In this document: positions 14,462 through 21,729 of the stretch, piece after piece
Numbering within the stretch: position 1 is the first letter of the stretch
Layout: each line of letters begins with the position of its first letter
Source of the DNA: Euryarchaeota archaeon UBA605
GTDB lineage: Archaea > Thermoplasmatota > Poseidoniia > Poseidoniales > Thalassarchaeaceae
Length of the DNA: 32,139 bases
Direction of reading: 5' to 3'
Assembly (NCBI GenBank): GCA_002504905.1
Contig: DATY01000008.1
Coordinates: 13,285 to 45,423, forward strand
The notes under the pieces: model-generated
Told to the model about the DNA's origin: nothing
The model's input: only the letters and a program-made list of their open reading frames with translations
Databases searched by the model: none
Made by a program: the position numbers and the translations under genes

Positions 14462-16024
14462 CTAATCTCTTCTACTTCCCGGATATGCTTTATCCAATGT
14501 TTGAGTATTGTACGGTCTTCTTGAATACTCTAATGCGTCTTTATCTTCATCTATTGCGTAAATAACAAACAAGATAATTCCTAGAATCGTTATTACAGGT
14601 GGGACCCAGATTGGCCAACTTGTACCTGTCCAGACTTCTAATCGCAAATACATTGCAATAGCTAGATTTAGAATTGAAAGTGGTAGTAAATATCTCCAAC
14701 CAAATTCCAAAATCTGATCAGTTCTAATTCTATGTAAAGAAGCACGGACCCAAACGAAGAATGCGAATAATAACCATGCTTTGATTAGAACAACAGCTAT
14801 ACCAGGGATTAAATCTACTAAAGTTCCAATCACTGGAATACCTGAAAGTGTATCTTGAAACGGGAATTCCCATCCACCAAGGAAGAACATTGCAAACAAA
14901 ATACATGCAGCATAAGCTCTCATCATTTCTACAGCGAACATTAGACCCCAACGAATTCCTCCATACTCTGTCCACCATCCCTCTACAAGCTCTGCTTCTG
15001 CTTCTGGCATATCAAACGGAATCCTTTCAACCTCTGCAATCATTGTAATCAAGAATAACACAGCACCCAAAGGGAGGATGAATAGATTCCAGGTGTCTGA
15101 AGTCTCTATCTGGAAATCTACTATCTCAAGAATATTGAAAGATCCACTAATTACTGCAATCGAAAGTACCGTGATTAGAAGAGGGATCTCATAAGCAGTC
15201 AATTGTGCTGCAGAACGCATTCCACCGATTAATGTGTATTTATTATTTGACGCCCACCCTGCAAAGAATACTCCAAGTGGAGCAACTCCAAAAATTGCCA
15301 TCAAGAATAATAAGGAAAGATCTGGATTAGCAGCCCAAATATGAGGGCCAAAAGGAATGAATGCATAACACATTATTGTTGTTGCAATAATTATCACAGG
15401 TGCAACTTCGAAAACTAATTTATCTGCTTTCTCTGGTATTAAATGCTCTTTTGTAGCAAACTTTAGGAAATCTGCTAATGCTTGGAAGAATCCAGGGAAT
15501 AAGAACCAAATTCCATGATAGCCTCGGTTACCAACCCTATCAATAGTCTCTAAATGATGGCTATTTCCTAAGACAGAATTCAGACTCTTGTTAACCATTC
15601 CTATTGGAACCCCCATACCCATTGGTAACTTATTCCACCAATCTCCTGCTGTCGAAGGACCTTCTCCAATCCACAAACTCCTCAATGAGGTTGTTGCACC
15701 AATTCTATCCATTAAACGACCAATGAACTTCCTCTCAATGTAAGGAACGACCATCAAGGTCAACATCATTGTGGCAAAAACTACTGTACACATTATTGTT
15801 GAAACAAAGAATGCTTCCAAGGAAGGTTGTATTTCTGCAAAACCTGACTGAATATTTATTTCAGAACCAATAACAATTGGCTCTTCAAGAAACCATCTCG
15901 GCCTTGTAATAGAAAATTCGAGATCTATATCTTCTGAAGGTAGAACATCATGAGTTTTGTCCATTGACCAACCTATGAATGACTCAGTCCAACCACGGAC
16001 GTCTAACCAATCACTACTTGCCAT
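14462..16024 (-). CDS. nuoH: Complex I quinone-chamber membrane subunit NuoH, with insertion and N-terminal extension
   Basis: Membrane subunit H, which forms the quinone tunnel and the start of the E-channel. Conserved parts are YIERKFIGRLMDRIG (95-109), FFQALADFLKF (179-189), GWASNNKYTLIGGMRSAAQL with TAYEIP, and the Glu-rich loop EVERIPFDMPEAEAELVEGW followed by WTEYGG. It has 520 residues against a usual 330-400. The excess is in two places: about 55 polar residues before helix 1, and about 60 residues (110-178, containing many Gly, Trp and His) between the RIG of the first loop and the QALADFLK segment, which are normally about 10 residues apart. The ATG at 16024 has GAGGTGA 5 bases upstream. 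It lies between nuoD and nuoI. Confidence 0.95.
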   Translation of the reverse strand: MASSDWLDVRGWTESFIGWSMDKTHDVLPSEDIDLEFSITRPRWFLEEPIVIGSEINIQSGFAEIQPSLEAFFVSTIMCTVVFATMMLTLMVVPYIERKFIGRLMDRIGATTSLRSLWIGEGPSTAGDWWNKLPMGMGVPIGMVNKSLNSVLGNSHHLETIDRVGNRGYHGIWFLFPGFFQALADFLKFATKEHLIPEKADKLVFEVAPVIIIATTIMCYAFIPFGPHIWAANPDLSLLFLMAIFGVAPLGVFFAGWASNNKYTLIGGMRSAAQLTAYEIPLLITVLSIAVISGSFNILEIVDFQIETSDTWNLFILPLGAVLFLITMIAEVERIPFDMPEAEAELVEGWWTEYGGIRWGLMFAVEMMRAYAACILFAMFFLGGWEFPFQDTLSGIPVIGTLVDLIPGIAVVLIKAWLLFAFFVWVRASLHRIRTDQILEFGWRYLLPLSILNLAIAMYLRLEVWTGTSWPIWVPPVITILGIILFVIYAIDEDKDALEYSRRPYNTQTLDKAYPGSRRD

Positions 16025-16033
16025 AATCTCACC

Positions 16034-17170
16034 TCATCTATCTGTCTCACCAATACAAGGATCGAATGATCCCATGATTGCCGGAATATCTGCTACCTTG
16101 TATCCAATCATGCACTTTGAAGCATATGGAATTGTAATGAACATTGGAGAACGAATCGATACTCGATAAGGCATTTTTCCACGGCCATCTCCTCCACCAG
16201 CAATATAGAACATTGACTCGCCCCTACTATCTTCAAAATGGTGTGAACCTGATGTTCCTTCAGGAGCCCGTGTCGGCGCCTTACCGATAATCTTAGGATC
16301 GCCTGGTTCATGATATGTTTCAGCACCACCTGGAATCTTATCTAATGCCTGTAGAACTAGATTTGCACTTTGACGCATTTCTTCAACTCTAATCCTGTAT
16401 CTATCATAACAATCAGCACCTTTTATTGAAGAACGCTCTACTGCAGGTTCCCAGTCTAACTCAGAATAAACCGAATATGGATGAGAATTTCTTATATCAT
16501 GATTTACCCCAGCTGCACGAATATTGGGCCCTGAAACACCATGATTAATCATTTCTTCAGGCTTGGCATAGCCTACTCCCTGACTTCGAATTAGGAAGAC
16601 AGTTGATTCGTCGAAAAGTGATTCATACTCTTGGATCCTATCTAAAAATAAGTTCAATTTGTGTCTGGCTCTAAGTGCGAAACCGTGAGGTAAATCTCTT
16701 TTCACACCTCCAATACGAGGGAAATTATAGTGCATTCTAGACCCGCCCAATTCTTGTAATAGGTCCATCATCATCTCTCTTTCACGCAGGCACCAAACCA
16801 TTACACTCAGATTTCCTATATCTGGTCCATAAGCGCCAAGCCACATCAAATGACTCGCTATTCTTTGTATTTCGACTGCTACCAAACGAATATATTCAGC
16901 CCTTTCAGGAACTTCAACTCCAAGTAAGTCTTCAGCAGCATAGATATATGCATGAGACCATGTATTAGCCGAAGCATAACAGAGCCTATCGCAATAGGTA
17001 GTAATTTGTGTAAAATCGCGTGATTCGCATATTTTCTCCACTCCTCGATGAATATATCCAAGGTCAGGTTCAGTATCTACAACCGTTTCTCCATCGACTT
17101 TAACTTTCAAAGTCCAAAGACCATGAGTCATTGGGTGTTGAGGCCCCATTGAAATCCACATTTCTGCCAT
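16034..17170 (-). CDS. nuoD: Complex I 49-kDa quinone-binding subunit NuoD
   Basis: Catalytic subunit that forms the quinone-binding site with NuoB (378 residues, normal length). It begins almost at once with MGPQHPMTHG, giving quinone-site His residues at 12 and 16. The quinone-ligand Tyr corresponds to Y75 in SHAYIYAAEDLLG. The end, FDPCIGETDR, matches the family C-terminus (DP-x2-GE-x-DR). PDLGYIHRGVEKI (35-47) is also conserved. The nickel-ligand cysteines of hydrogenase large subunits are not present in the usual positions, so this is not a hydrogenase. It is a separate gene from nuoC, unlike the fused nuoCD of some bacteria. The ATG at 17170 has AGGTGA upstream. Confidence 0.96.
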   Translation of the reverse strand: MAEMWISMGPQHPMTHGLWTLKVKVDGETVVDTEPDLGYIHRGVEKICESRDFTQITTYCDRLCYASANTWSHAYIYAAEDLLGVEVPERAEYIRLVAVEIQRIASHLMWLGAYGPDIGNLSVMVWCLREREMMMDLLQELGGSRMHYNFPRIGGVKRDLPHGFALRARHKLNLFLDRIQEYESLFDESTVFLIRSQGVGYAKPEEMINHGVSGPNIRAAGVNHDIRNSHPYSVYSELDWEPAVERSSIKGADCYDRYRIRVEEMRQSANLVLQALDKIPGGAETYHEPGDPKIIGKAPTRAPEGTSGSHHFEDSRGESMFYIAGGGDGRGKMPYRVSIRSPMFITIPYASKCMIGYKVADIPAIMGSFDPCIGETDR

Positions 17171-17178
17171 TTTTTCAC

Positions 17179-17832
17179 CTACTTTACCCTACTTGAATCA
17201 ACTGGTTTACGCATGAATCCTTGAGCATCGTCATACATTTCTTCAAATCCGTGGTATCTTAATTTGTGTTGTTTTTGAAGTGGGTGGAAACCTACCGGAG
17301 ATTCATGAGGATTCAGTACTCTCCTCATTCCATCATGACCTTCGAAATCGATACCCACTAAATCCCATGTTTCTTTTTCATTCCAATCAGCTCCAACCCA
17401 GAGATCTTGCACACTAGGAACTGAAGGTGTCCTTGTCTCTCCAATTTTGATACTAATTTGAATTTCTAAAGGCACATTCTTACCTTTGACTTTTGTGAAG
17501 TCTACAATATTTGGGATGACTAGACCGTCCTCAATTACTGGATCTTTGATCCCAGTTCTCAAAAAGTGGTAAACTACTTCCCATTTTTTATCTTCAGATT
17601 CTGGCCAATGAATTCCTGTAATCATTGAGCAGTGATCTACTGAATGTTTTTCCTTCAGATTCTCAGCAACCTTTCTCCAATTATCAGGAGAAACTGTTGC
17701 ATTAACAATTGGTCTATTTTGAGTACCACTGGTTCGAATATCTACTGATGATTCTACTCCGTCTATCTTATTTAGAGAAGATACTAACTTCTCAGCAGCC
17801 TCTTGTTGCGCTTTTTCCGAAACTATCCTCAT
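17179..17832 (-). CDS. nuoC: Complex I 30-kDa subunit NuoC
   Basis: Peripheral connecting-module subunit (217 residues) that packs against NuoD and NuoI. The signature WNEKETWDLVGIDFEGHDGM followed by RRVLNP (about 150-175) matches the 30-kDa subunit pattern (E-R/K-E-x-W-D-hydrophobic-x-G-I-x-F-x-G-H). The N-terminal 60 residues are variable and end in a typical alpha/beta region with DHCSMITGIHWPE. The ATG at 17832 starts 9 bases after the nuoB stop, with GAGGG before it. Nothing about the protein is unusual. Confidence 0.95.
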   Translation of the reverse strand: MRIVSEKAQQEAAEKLVSSLNKIDGVESSVDIRTSGTQNRPIVNATVSPDNWRKVAENLKEKHSVDHCSMITGIHWPESEDKKWEVVYHFLRTGIKDPVIEDGLVIPNIVDFTKVKGKNVPLEIQISIKIGETRTPSVPSVQDLWVGADWNEKETWDLVGIDFEGHDGMRRVLNPHESPVGFHPLQKQHKLRYHGFEEMYDDAQGFMRKPVDSSRVK

Positions 17833-17841
17833 AGTAATCCC

Positions 17842-18438
17842 TCATGCATCTCCGATAATTACTGGAGCTTCACTTTCTAACCTTGAATGACTTGGCATTG
17901 CGCCAATTCGAATTATTTTCTCCCTGAGTTTACCGAAACCATCGATTAAAGCCTCAGGCCTTGGAGGGCAACCTGGAATATACACGTCAACAGGAATTAT
18001 TGTATCAACTCCTTCGAGAATATTGTAAGATTGGAAATAGGGCCCTCCTGAGATAGCACATTCACCCATAGCTATACACCATTTTGGCTCGGGCATTTGT
18101 TCCCATAATCGCACAATAGGGTCTGCAAATTTCTTACTGATAGGTCCGTTTACAAGTAGTACATCACATTGTCTTGGGCTCGAACGAAAGAAAACTCCAA
18201 AACGTTCTGCGTCAAAACGACTTGCTCCTGCAGCTGCCATTTCCAATGCACAGCATTTTATGCCAAGGTGCAGAGGGAAAAGGGATTTTCTTTGTCCCCA
18301 GTTAAACAAACGTCCTGCTAAAACTCCAATTACATCTTTCAGTCTACTAGCCTTTAATGCTTCATCAGTAACATCTCCAACTGTATCAACCAATAATCTA
18401 CTACTAAACATTGAATAATTTTGTGCATCGTCCGCCAT
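17842..18438 (-). CDS. nuoB: Complex I subunit NuoB, binding cluster N2
   Basis: Carries the terminal [4Fe-4S] cluster N2 that reduces quinone (198 residues). Ligands are the tandem cysteines C62-C63 in LGIKCCALEM, C127 in MGECAISGG and C157 in IPGCPPRPEAL, all canonical. The ATG at 18438 is chosen because GAGGTGGT lies 5-6 bases before it. An in-frame start at 18492 would run into nuoA and add 18 non-conserved residues. It follows nuoA by 10 bases. Confidence 0.96.
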   Translation of the reverse strand: MADDAQNYSMFSSRLLVDTVGDVTDEALKASRLKDVIGVLAGRLFNWGQRKSLFPLHLGIKCCALEMAAAGASRFDAERFGVFFRSSPRQCDVLLVNGPISKKFADPIVRLWEQMPEPKWCIAMGECAISGGPYFQSYNILEGVDTIIPVDVYIPGCPPRPEALIDGFGKLREKIIRIGAMPSHSRLESEAPVIIGDA

Positions 18439-18448
18439 TACAACCACC

Positions 18449-18901
18449 TCAAATATATATTCTTCCTCTCTTCCTGAACACGTGCCAAACACCTAAGCCC
18501 ATTAATAAAATGAAAATTGACATTGTAGTCAAAGCACCGATAATCTCGGCCCTAGAGGTAACATCTACATCTTGAATAGATATAATTCCTCCAAATGCTA
18601 AGAACATGAAAGCTATATCGAAGACCAAGAAAATTATTGCATACCAATAATACTGGAAATGAAAATTAATATGCGCCTCACCAACCGGTGCTGAACCACA
18701 CTCATAGGTACTCTCACGACGGACATATAATGATTGATCTACTTCATATCCTGGAAGTAGCCATGAGCGAGTTTTTGTTGGATTATTTGGATCAACAACC
18801 GGTCTCAAAAGTCTTGAAGCTACGAAACTTCCTACTGGAAATCCGATGCCAACCAAAGTCATTACAGCTAGTGCAAGATAGGCTTCAGAGACAGATGTCA
18901 T
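18449..18901 (-). CDS. nuoA: Complex I subunit NuoA, first gene of the nuo operon
   Basis: Small membrane subunit (150 residues, three helices). Family motifs are YECGSAPVGEAHINFHFQYY and AIIFLVFDIAFMFLAF. The E-channel Asp of the FDxE motif is kept but the following conserved Glu is Ala (FDIA), and the usual YPWA after it is absent. Between helix 1 and the YECG motif is a loop of about 30 residues. The ATG at 18901 is preferred; a GTG at 18910 is in frame and neither has a strong ribosome binding site. An 84-93 base leader with a promoter-like box and a perfect inverted repeat lies upstream. Confidence 0.93.
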   Translation of the reverse strand: MTSVSEAYLALAVMTLVGIGFPVGSFVASRLLRPVVDPNNPTKTRSWLLPGYEVDQSLYVRRESTYECGSAPVGEAHINFHFQYYWYAIIFLVFDIAFMFLAFGGIISIQDVDVTSRAEIIGALTTMSIFILLMGLGVWHVFRKRGRIYI

Positions 18902-18914
18902 GGGGCTCACAACC

Positions 18915-18931
18915 CGGTCCCTTCGGGACCG
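18915..18931 (-). promoter_or_regulatory. Perfect 7-bp inverted repeat in front of nuoA
   Basis: CGGTCCC, a TTC loop, then GGGACCG form a perfect 7-bp stem with a 3-base loop, centred 22 bases upstream of the nuoA ATG. If the AT-rich box at 18945-18953 is the TATA box, transcription would start near 18920, so this repeat would cover the start site. It could be an operator for a dimeric regulator or a hairpin in the 5' leader. Its high GC content stands out in AT-rich surroundings. The function is unproven. Confidence 0.5.
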
Positions 18932-18938
18932 TTAGTAG

Positions 18939-18953
18939 CGTCCACTAAAATTA
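18939..18953 (-). promoter_or_regulatory. Candidate nuo operon promoter element
   Basis: The minus strand reads TAATTTTAGTGGACG. The first nine bases resemble a TATA box. The 13-base ATTTTAGTGGACG recurs upstream of the repeat-protein gene (21708-21720) with one mismatch, at a similar distance from the start codon (38 versus 44 bases). The recurrence in front of two genes after two gaps suggests a real promoter element and not chance AT-richness. Confidence 0.45.
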
Positions 18954-18994
18954 GGGCAATAAGTGTAACCTAACAGTGAGTTTCAAGTTAGTAG

Positions 18995-21664
18995 TTAACG
19001 TTCAGATTCAAGTTCGAGAGCTTTCATTATTCTTTGGCTCTCTTTTCTAGACCTAATGAATAAAATTATGACTAGCAGTCCACCGATTAAAATTCCGCCC
19101 CATCCTAAAATTTGTACCATTTCATCGGAAAGAAATGATATCCCAATGGAAATCTCAGCAGTTACAGATAGGTCTAGAGGTTGCCCCGCTACAGGAAGTC
19201 CTTTTGGCATTACAATAATCGTGAAATCATAAGTGTCATCTTGGATTAAATCATTCGGAGGAGTTACTCGAACTTCCACTTCTCTCGTTTCTCCGGGGGC
19301 TAACTTAAATTCATCCTCAACGGCATTCACAGACCAGAATCTCAACGCTTCTGAAGATTCAATTACAACTGTTTCTTCAACATTACCATGGTTGGTAACA
19401 TAAATTGTGAAAATTGCTTTCTCAGGATAAGTCACAGTCTTCGAAGTTTCTTCTTCAATAGTAAACCTAAGATCATGTATAGTGATGACATCAACTAACA
19501 AATCTACATGCGTGCTTTCAATAGCATTTAACTCTGAAGAAGCTGAAACCTTAATCATTCCAGAAGCCCCACTTTGAACCCCCTCTAAAACTTCGAAATC
19601 AAGTGTTATCATTACACGGTTCTCAGGGCCTACATCGACATGGAATGGTTCGTCTGTATTTACACCACTTACCTTCAAAGTTCGAAGAACTGTTGATTCC
19701 ATTCCCGTAACAGTAATCACTGCATTATCTCCATTAGGGAAATCTCCAATATTTTCAACCCAGAAAGAAACAGAACCCAATCCTCCTGGTGGAAGTTGTA
19801 CTTGTAATTCGTCAGGTATTTCTCCAGGATTAACCGGTGTTATGCTCATTCCATAATTAAAGTTAGAAACCGAAATTGTAAATTCATGAGATGAAGATTT
19901 GTCAGTCCCAAAGATAGTTATTACTGCAGAAACCGATGCCCTATCTCCATTTTCTTCACCCTCAATTGTGACGTCTAAATAAACTGTTTTTGAAACTCCA
20001 GATTCTATATTTATTTGAGTAATGGAAGAACCTTGAGAGTTAGAAAATGAAGATTCCCATAGAGGATCATTACATCCAGTTACATCGTTTGGATCGCAGG
20101 CTTGTAACTTGAAATTATCATCCACATTTCCAGTATTTGTAATCTCTATAGGGAAACTGATTATCTGTTCGGATTTACCTTTCTGAGAGTCTGAAATTAT
20201 AGAGGATGTCAAATCATGAACTTGAGCTACAGAAACAGTTAGCGTCTTTGAATCAAAAGGAGTAGAACCTCCTCCGTGACCTACATTGAAGGTAATACTA
20301 TCAGAACCTGCATCTGCGCCTTCCGGTACCGCGACATCAATGGTTAAACTGCCTTGATTACCACTTGCAAGTGTAACTGAAGATTGTGAAAATGAAACCT
20401 GCCATCCTGTAGGAACATTAGCAGCATTAACCTGAATTGTGTCAACACCATTGCCTTCATTGGTTATTGTCATTGTTACAGATCTTGAGGTTCCAGGTTC
20501 AACGTTTGAAAGAGAAGATTTACTCAAGGATGCCGATGCGTCATATGATTGACCGACATTCAATGTCATTATCTTCTCACAACCGATATCATTGCCCGAT
20601 CTACCTTGTATTTTTATTGGAACCTGGGTGCTTGCTTCTACTGAATCGTCAGGTGTTACTTGGAATTCGAATGTATGACGATCATCTGCAGTATTTTTCT
20701 CACCAAGTAATGCATTCGATGGAGGTGAGAAATCAACCCAATCTGAGACATCGAAATTATCTGCTACTGCTCTTGCAGTTACTGTCCATTCAGTATTTCC
20801 AATATTCTCAACAGTGAATCTATTATTGCCTGTTTCACCAGGATTCAGGCTCATGGATGTGAATTGTAACGAAGGATCACACTCTTTCACTTCAGGAATA
20901 TTAACAGTTAGAGTAAGATTATCTTCAGCAGGATCTGCTGCATTAGGATCATTTGTTACTGTAGCTTTGATTATGAAACAATGAATTCCTGCTTCTGTAG
21001 ATGAGCCATCAGGTAAATCCACTGTAACGTCAACTGTTGTTGAATCTCCGGAATCTAATTGAACGGTAGATGGATTGACGGTAGCATCTAGTTCATCGGA
21101 TTCGCAATCATTATCCGAGTTCATTTCAAGTTGTATATTCTCTTGCTGTTCTCCTGTATTCTCAACATCAACTTCCCATACTACTTCATCATCTTCGCCA
21201 TCATAGGTTACTGTCTGATCATCAACTGTTAGAGTAACAGAATATAATCCTCCATCACCCGCCGTAGTAGTTACTTTCACATCATCTGTTTTAGGTTGAC
21301 CAGGAGTAGCTCCGGTTGCAGATACTGTCACTGTTGTTTCACATTCTCCACTAGCCTGTTCATTTACAGAAACTGTAAGGAGGACTGTTTCACTAGATCC
21401 AGACTCTATAGTCCCACTAACTTGTTCCACGTTTGATGTGAAGCCATTACAGTCAGCAGCCTGAGAGGTGGTAAGTGTTACAGTAATGTCATCGTCACCA
21501 GTATTTGTCACCGTAATATCATATTCAGCAGGGTTATCAGAGTCTGCTTCTTGAGATGTTGGAGATGCTGAAATTGATACGTCAACGGCTGCAGACACAG
21601 CGGAAGGAATCAAAGAAAGTAGCAATAAAATTAGAACCAAGCGGGTTGTATCGGCTCTCTTCAT
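18995..21664 (-). CDS. Exported, membrane-anchored CARDB/NEW3-like repeat protein
   Basis: Cell-surface protein of 889 residues with no catalytic motif. A signal peptide (residues 1-25: KRADTTR, a leucine-rich core, then SAVSA) is followed by about seven beta-sandwich repeats of 90-120 residues. These are marked by recurring segments such as YDITVTNTGD, WEVDVENTGE, RFTVENIGN, TMTITNEGNG, PIEITNTGNVD, FWVENIGD and IYVTNHGNVEE, each followed by a P-x-G-E/S-T turn. This fits the CARDB / NPCBM-associated (COG1470-like) families, used as stalks or adhesion scaffolds. One transmembrane helix (about 853-873) and a basic 15-residue cytoplasmic tail end it. Several repeats contain paired cysteines that could form disulfides. 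It is preceded by the surface protease gene, whose ectodomain has the same kind of repeats, suggesting the two act together outside the cell. Confidence 0.85.
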   Translation of the reverse strand: MKRADTTRLVLILLLLSLIPSAVSAAVDVSISASPTSQEADSDNPAEYDITVTNTGDDDITVTLTTSQAADCNGFTSNVEQVSGTIESGSSETVLLTVSVNEQASGECETTVTVSATGATPGQPKTDDVKVTTTAGDGGLYSVTLTVDDQTVTYDGEDDEVVWEVDVENTGEQQENIQLEMNSDNDCESDELDATVNPSTVQLDSGDSTTVDVTVDLPDGSSTEAGIHCFIIKATVTNDPNAADPAEDNLTLTVNIPEVKECDPSLQFTSMSLNPGETGNNRFTVENIGNTEWTVTARAVADNFDVSDWVDFSPPSNALLGEKNTADDRHTFEFQVTPDDSVEASTQVPIKIQGRSGNDIGCEKIMTLNVGQSYDASASLSKSSLSNVEPGTSRSVTMTITNEGNGVDTIQVNAANVPTGWQVSFSQSSVTLASGNQGSLTIDVAVPEGADAGSDSITFNVGHGGGSTPFDSKTLTVSVAQVHDLTSSIISDSQKGKSEQIISFPIEITNTGNVDDNFKLQACDPNDVTGCNDPLWESSFSNSQGSSITQINIESGVSKTVYLDVTIEGEENGDRASVSAVITIFGTDKSSSHEFTISVSNFNYGMSITPVNPGEIPDELQVQLPPGGLGSVSFWVENIGDFPNGDNAVITVTGMESTVLRTLKVSGVNTDEPFHVDVGPENRVMITLDFEVLEGVQSGASGMIKVSASSELNAIESTHVDLLVDVITIHDLRFTIEEETSKTVTYPEKAIFTIYVTNHGNVEETVVIESSEALRFWSVNAVEDEFKLAPGETREVEVRVTPPNDLIQDDTYDFTIIVMPKGLPVAGQPLDLSVTAEISIGISFLSDEMVQILGWGGILIGGLLVIILFIRSRKESQRIMKALELESER

Positions 21665-21707
21665 GATTGACCCGGAGTAATCTTCCCTCTAAGGGCTTCG
21701 TGCTTGT

Positions 21708-21722
21708 CGTGCACTAAAATAT
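21708..21722 (-). promoter_or_regulatory. Candidate promoter of the repeat-protein gene
   Basis: The minus strand reads ATATTTTAGTGCACG, 44 bases or more before the ATG at 21664 and just past the protease stop codon. Twelve of 13 bases of ATTTTAGTGCACG match the element upstream of nuoA. A transcription start near 21691 would leave a leader of about 27 bases. Confidence 0.42.
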
Positions 21723-21729
21723 GCTATTC

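Noticed and set aside
16034..18438. NiFe-hydrogenase large and small subunits
   Set aside because: NuoD lacks the paired CxxC nickel ligands and NuoB has the N2-type tandem Cys, so this is complex I and not an energy-converting hydrogenase.
20437..20817. Plus-strand open frame of 126 codons inside the repeat-protein gene
   Set aside because: Antisense shadow: its Leu/His/Gln-rich composition comes from the opposite strand's codons.
21685..21695. CCCT-CTA-AGGG repeat before the repeat-protein gene
   Set aside because: A 4-bp stem is too short to support as a regulatory site.
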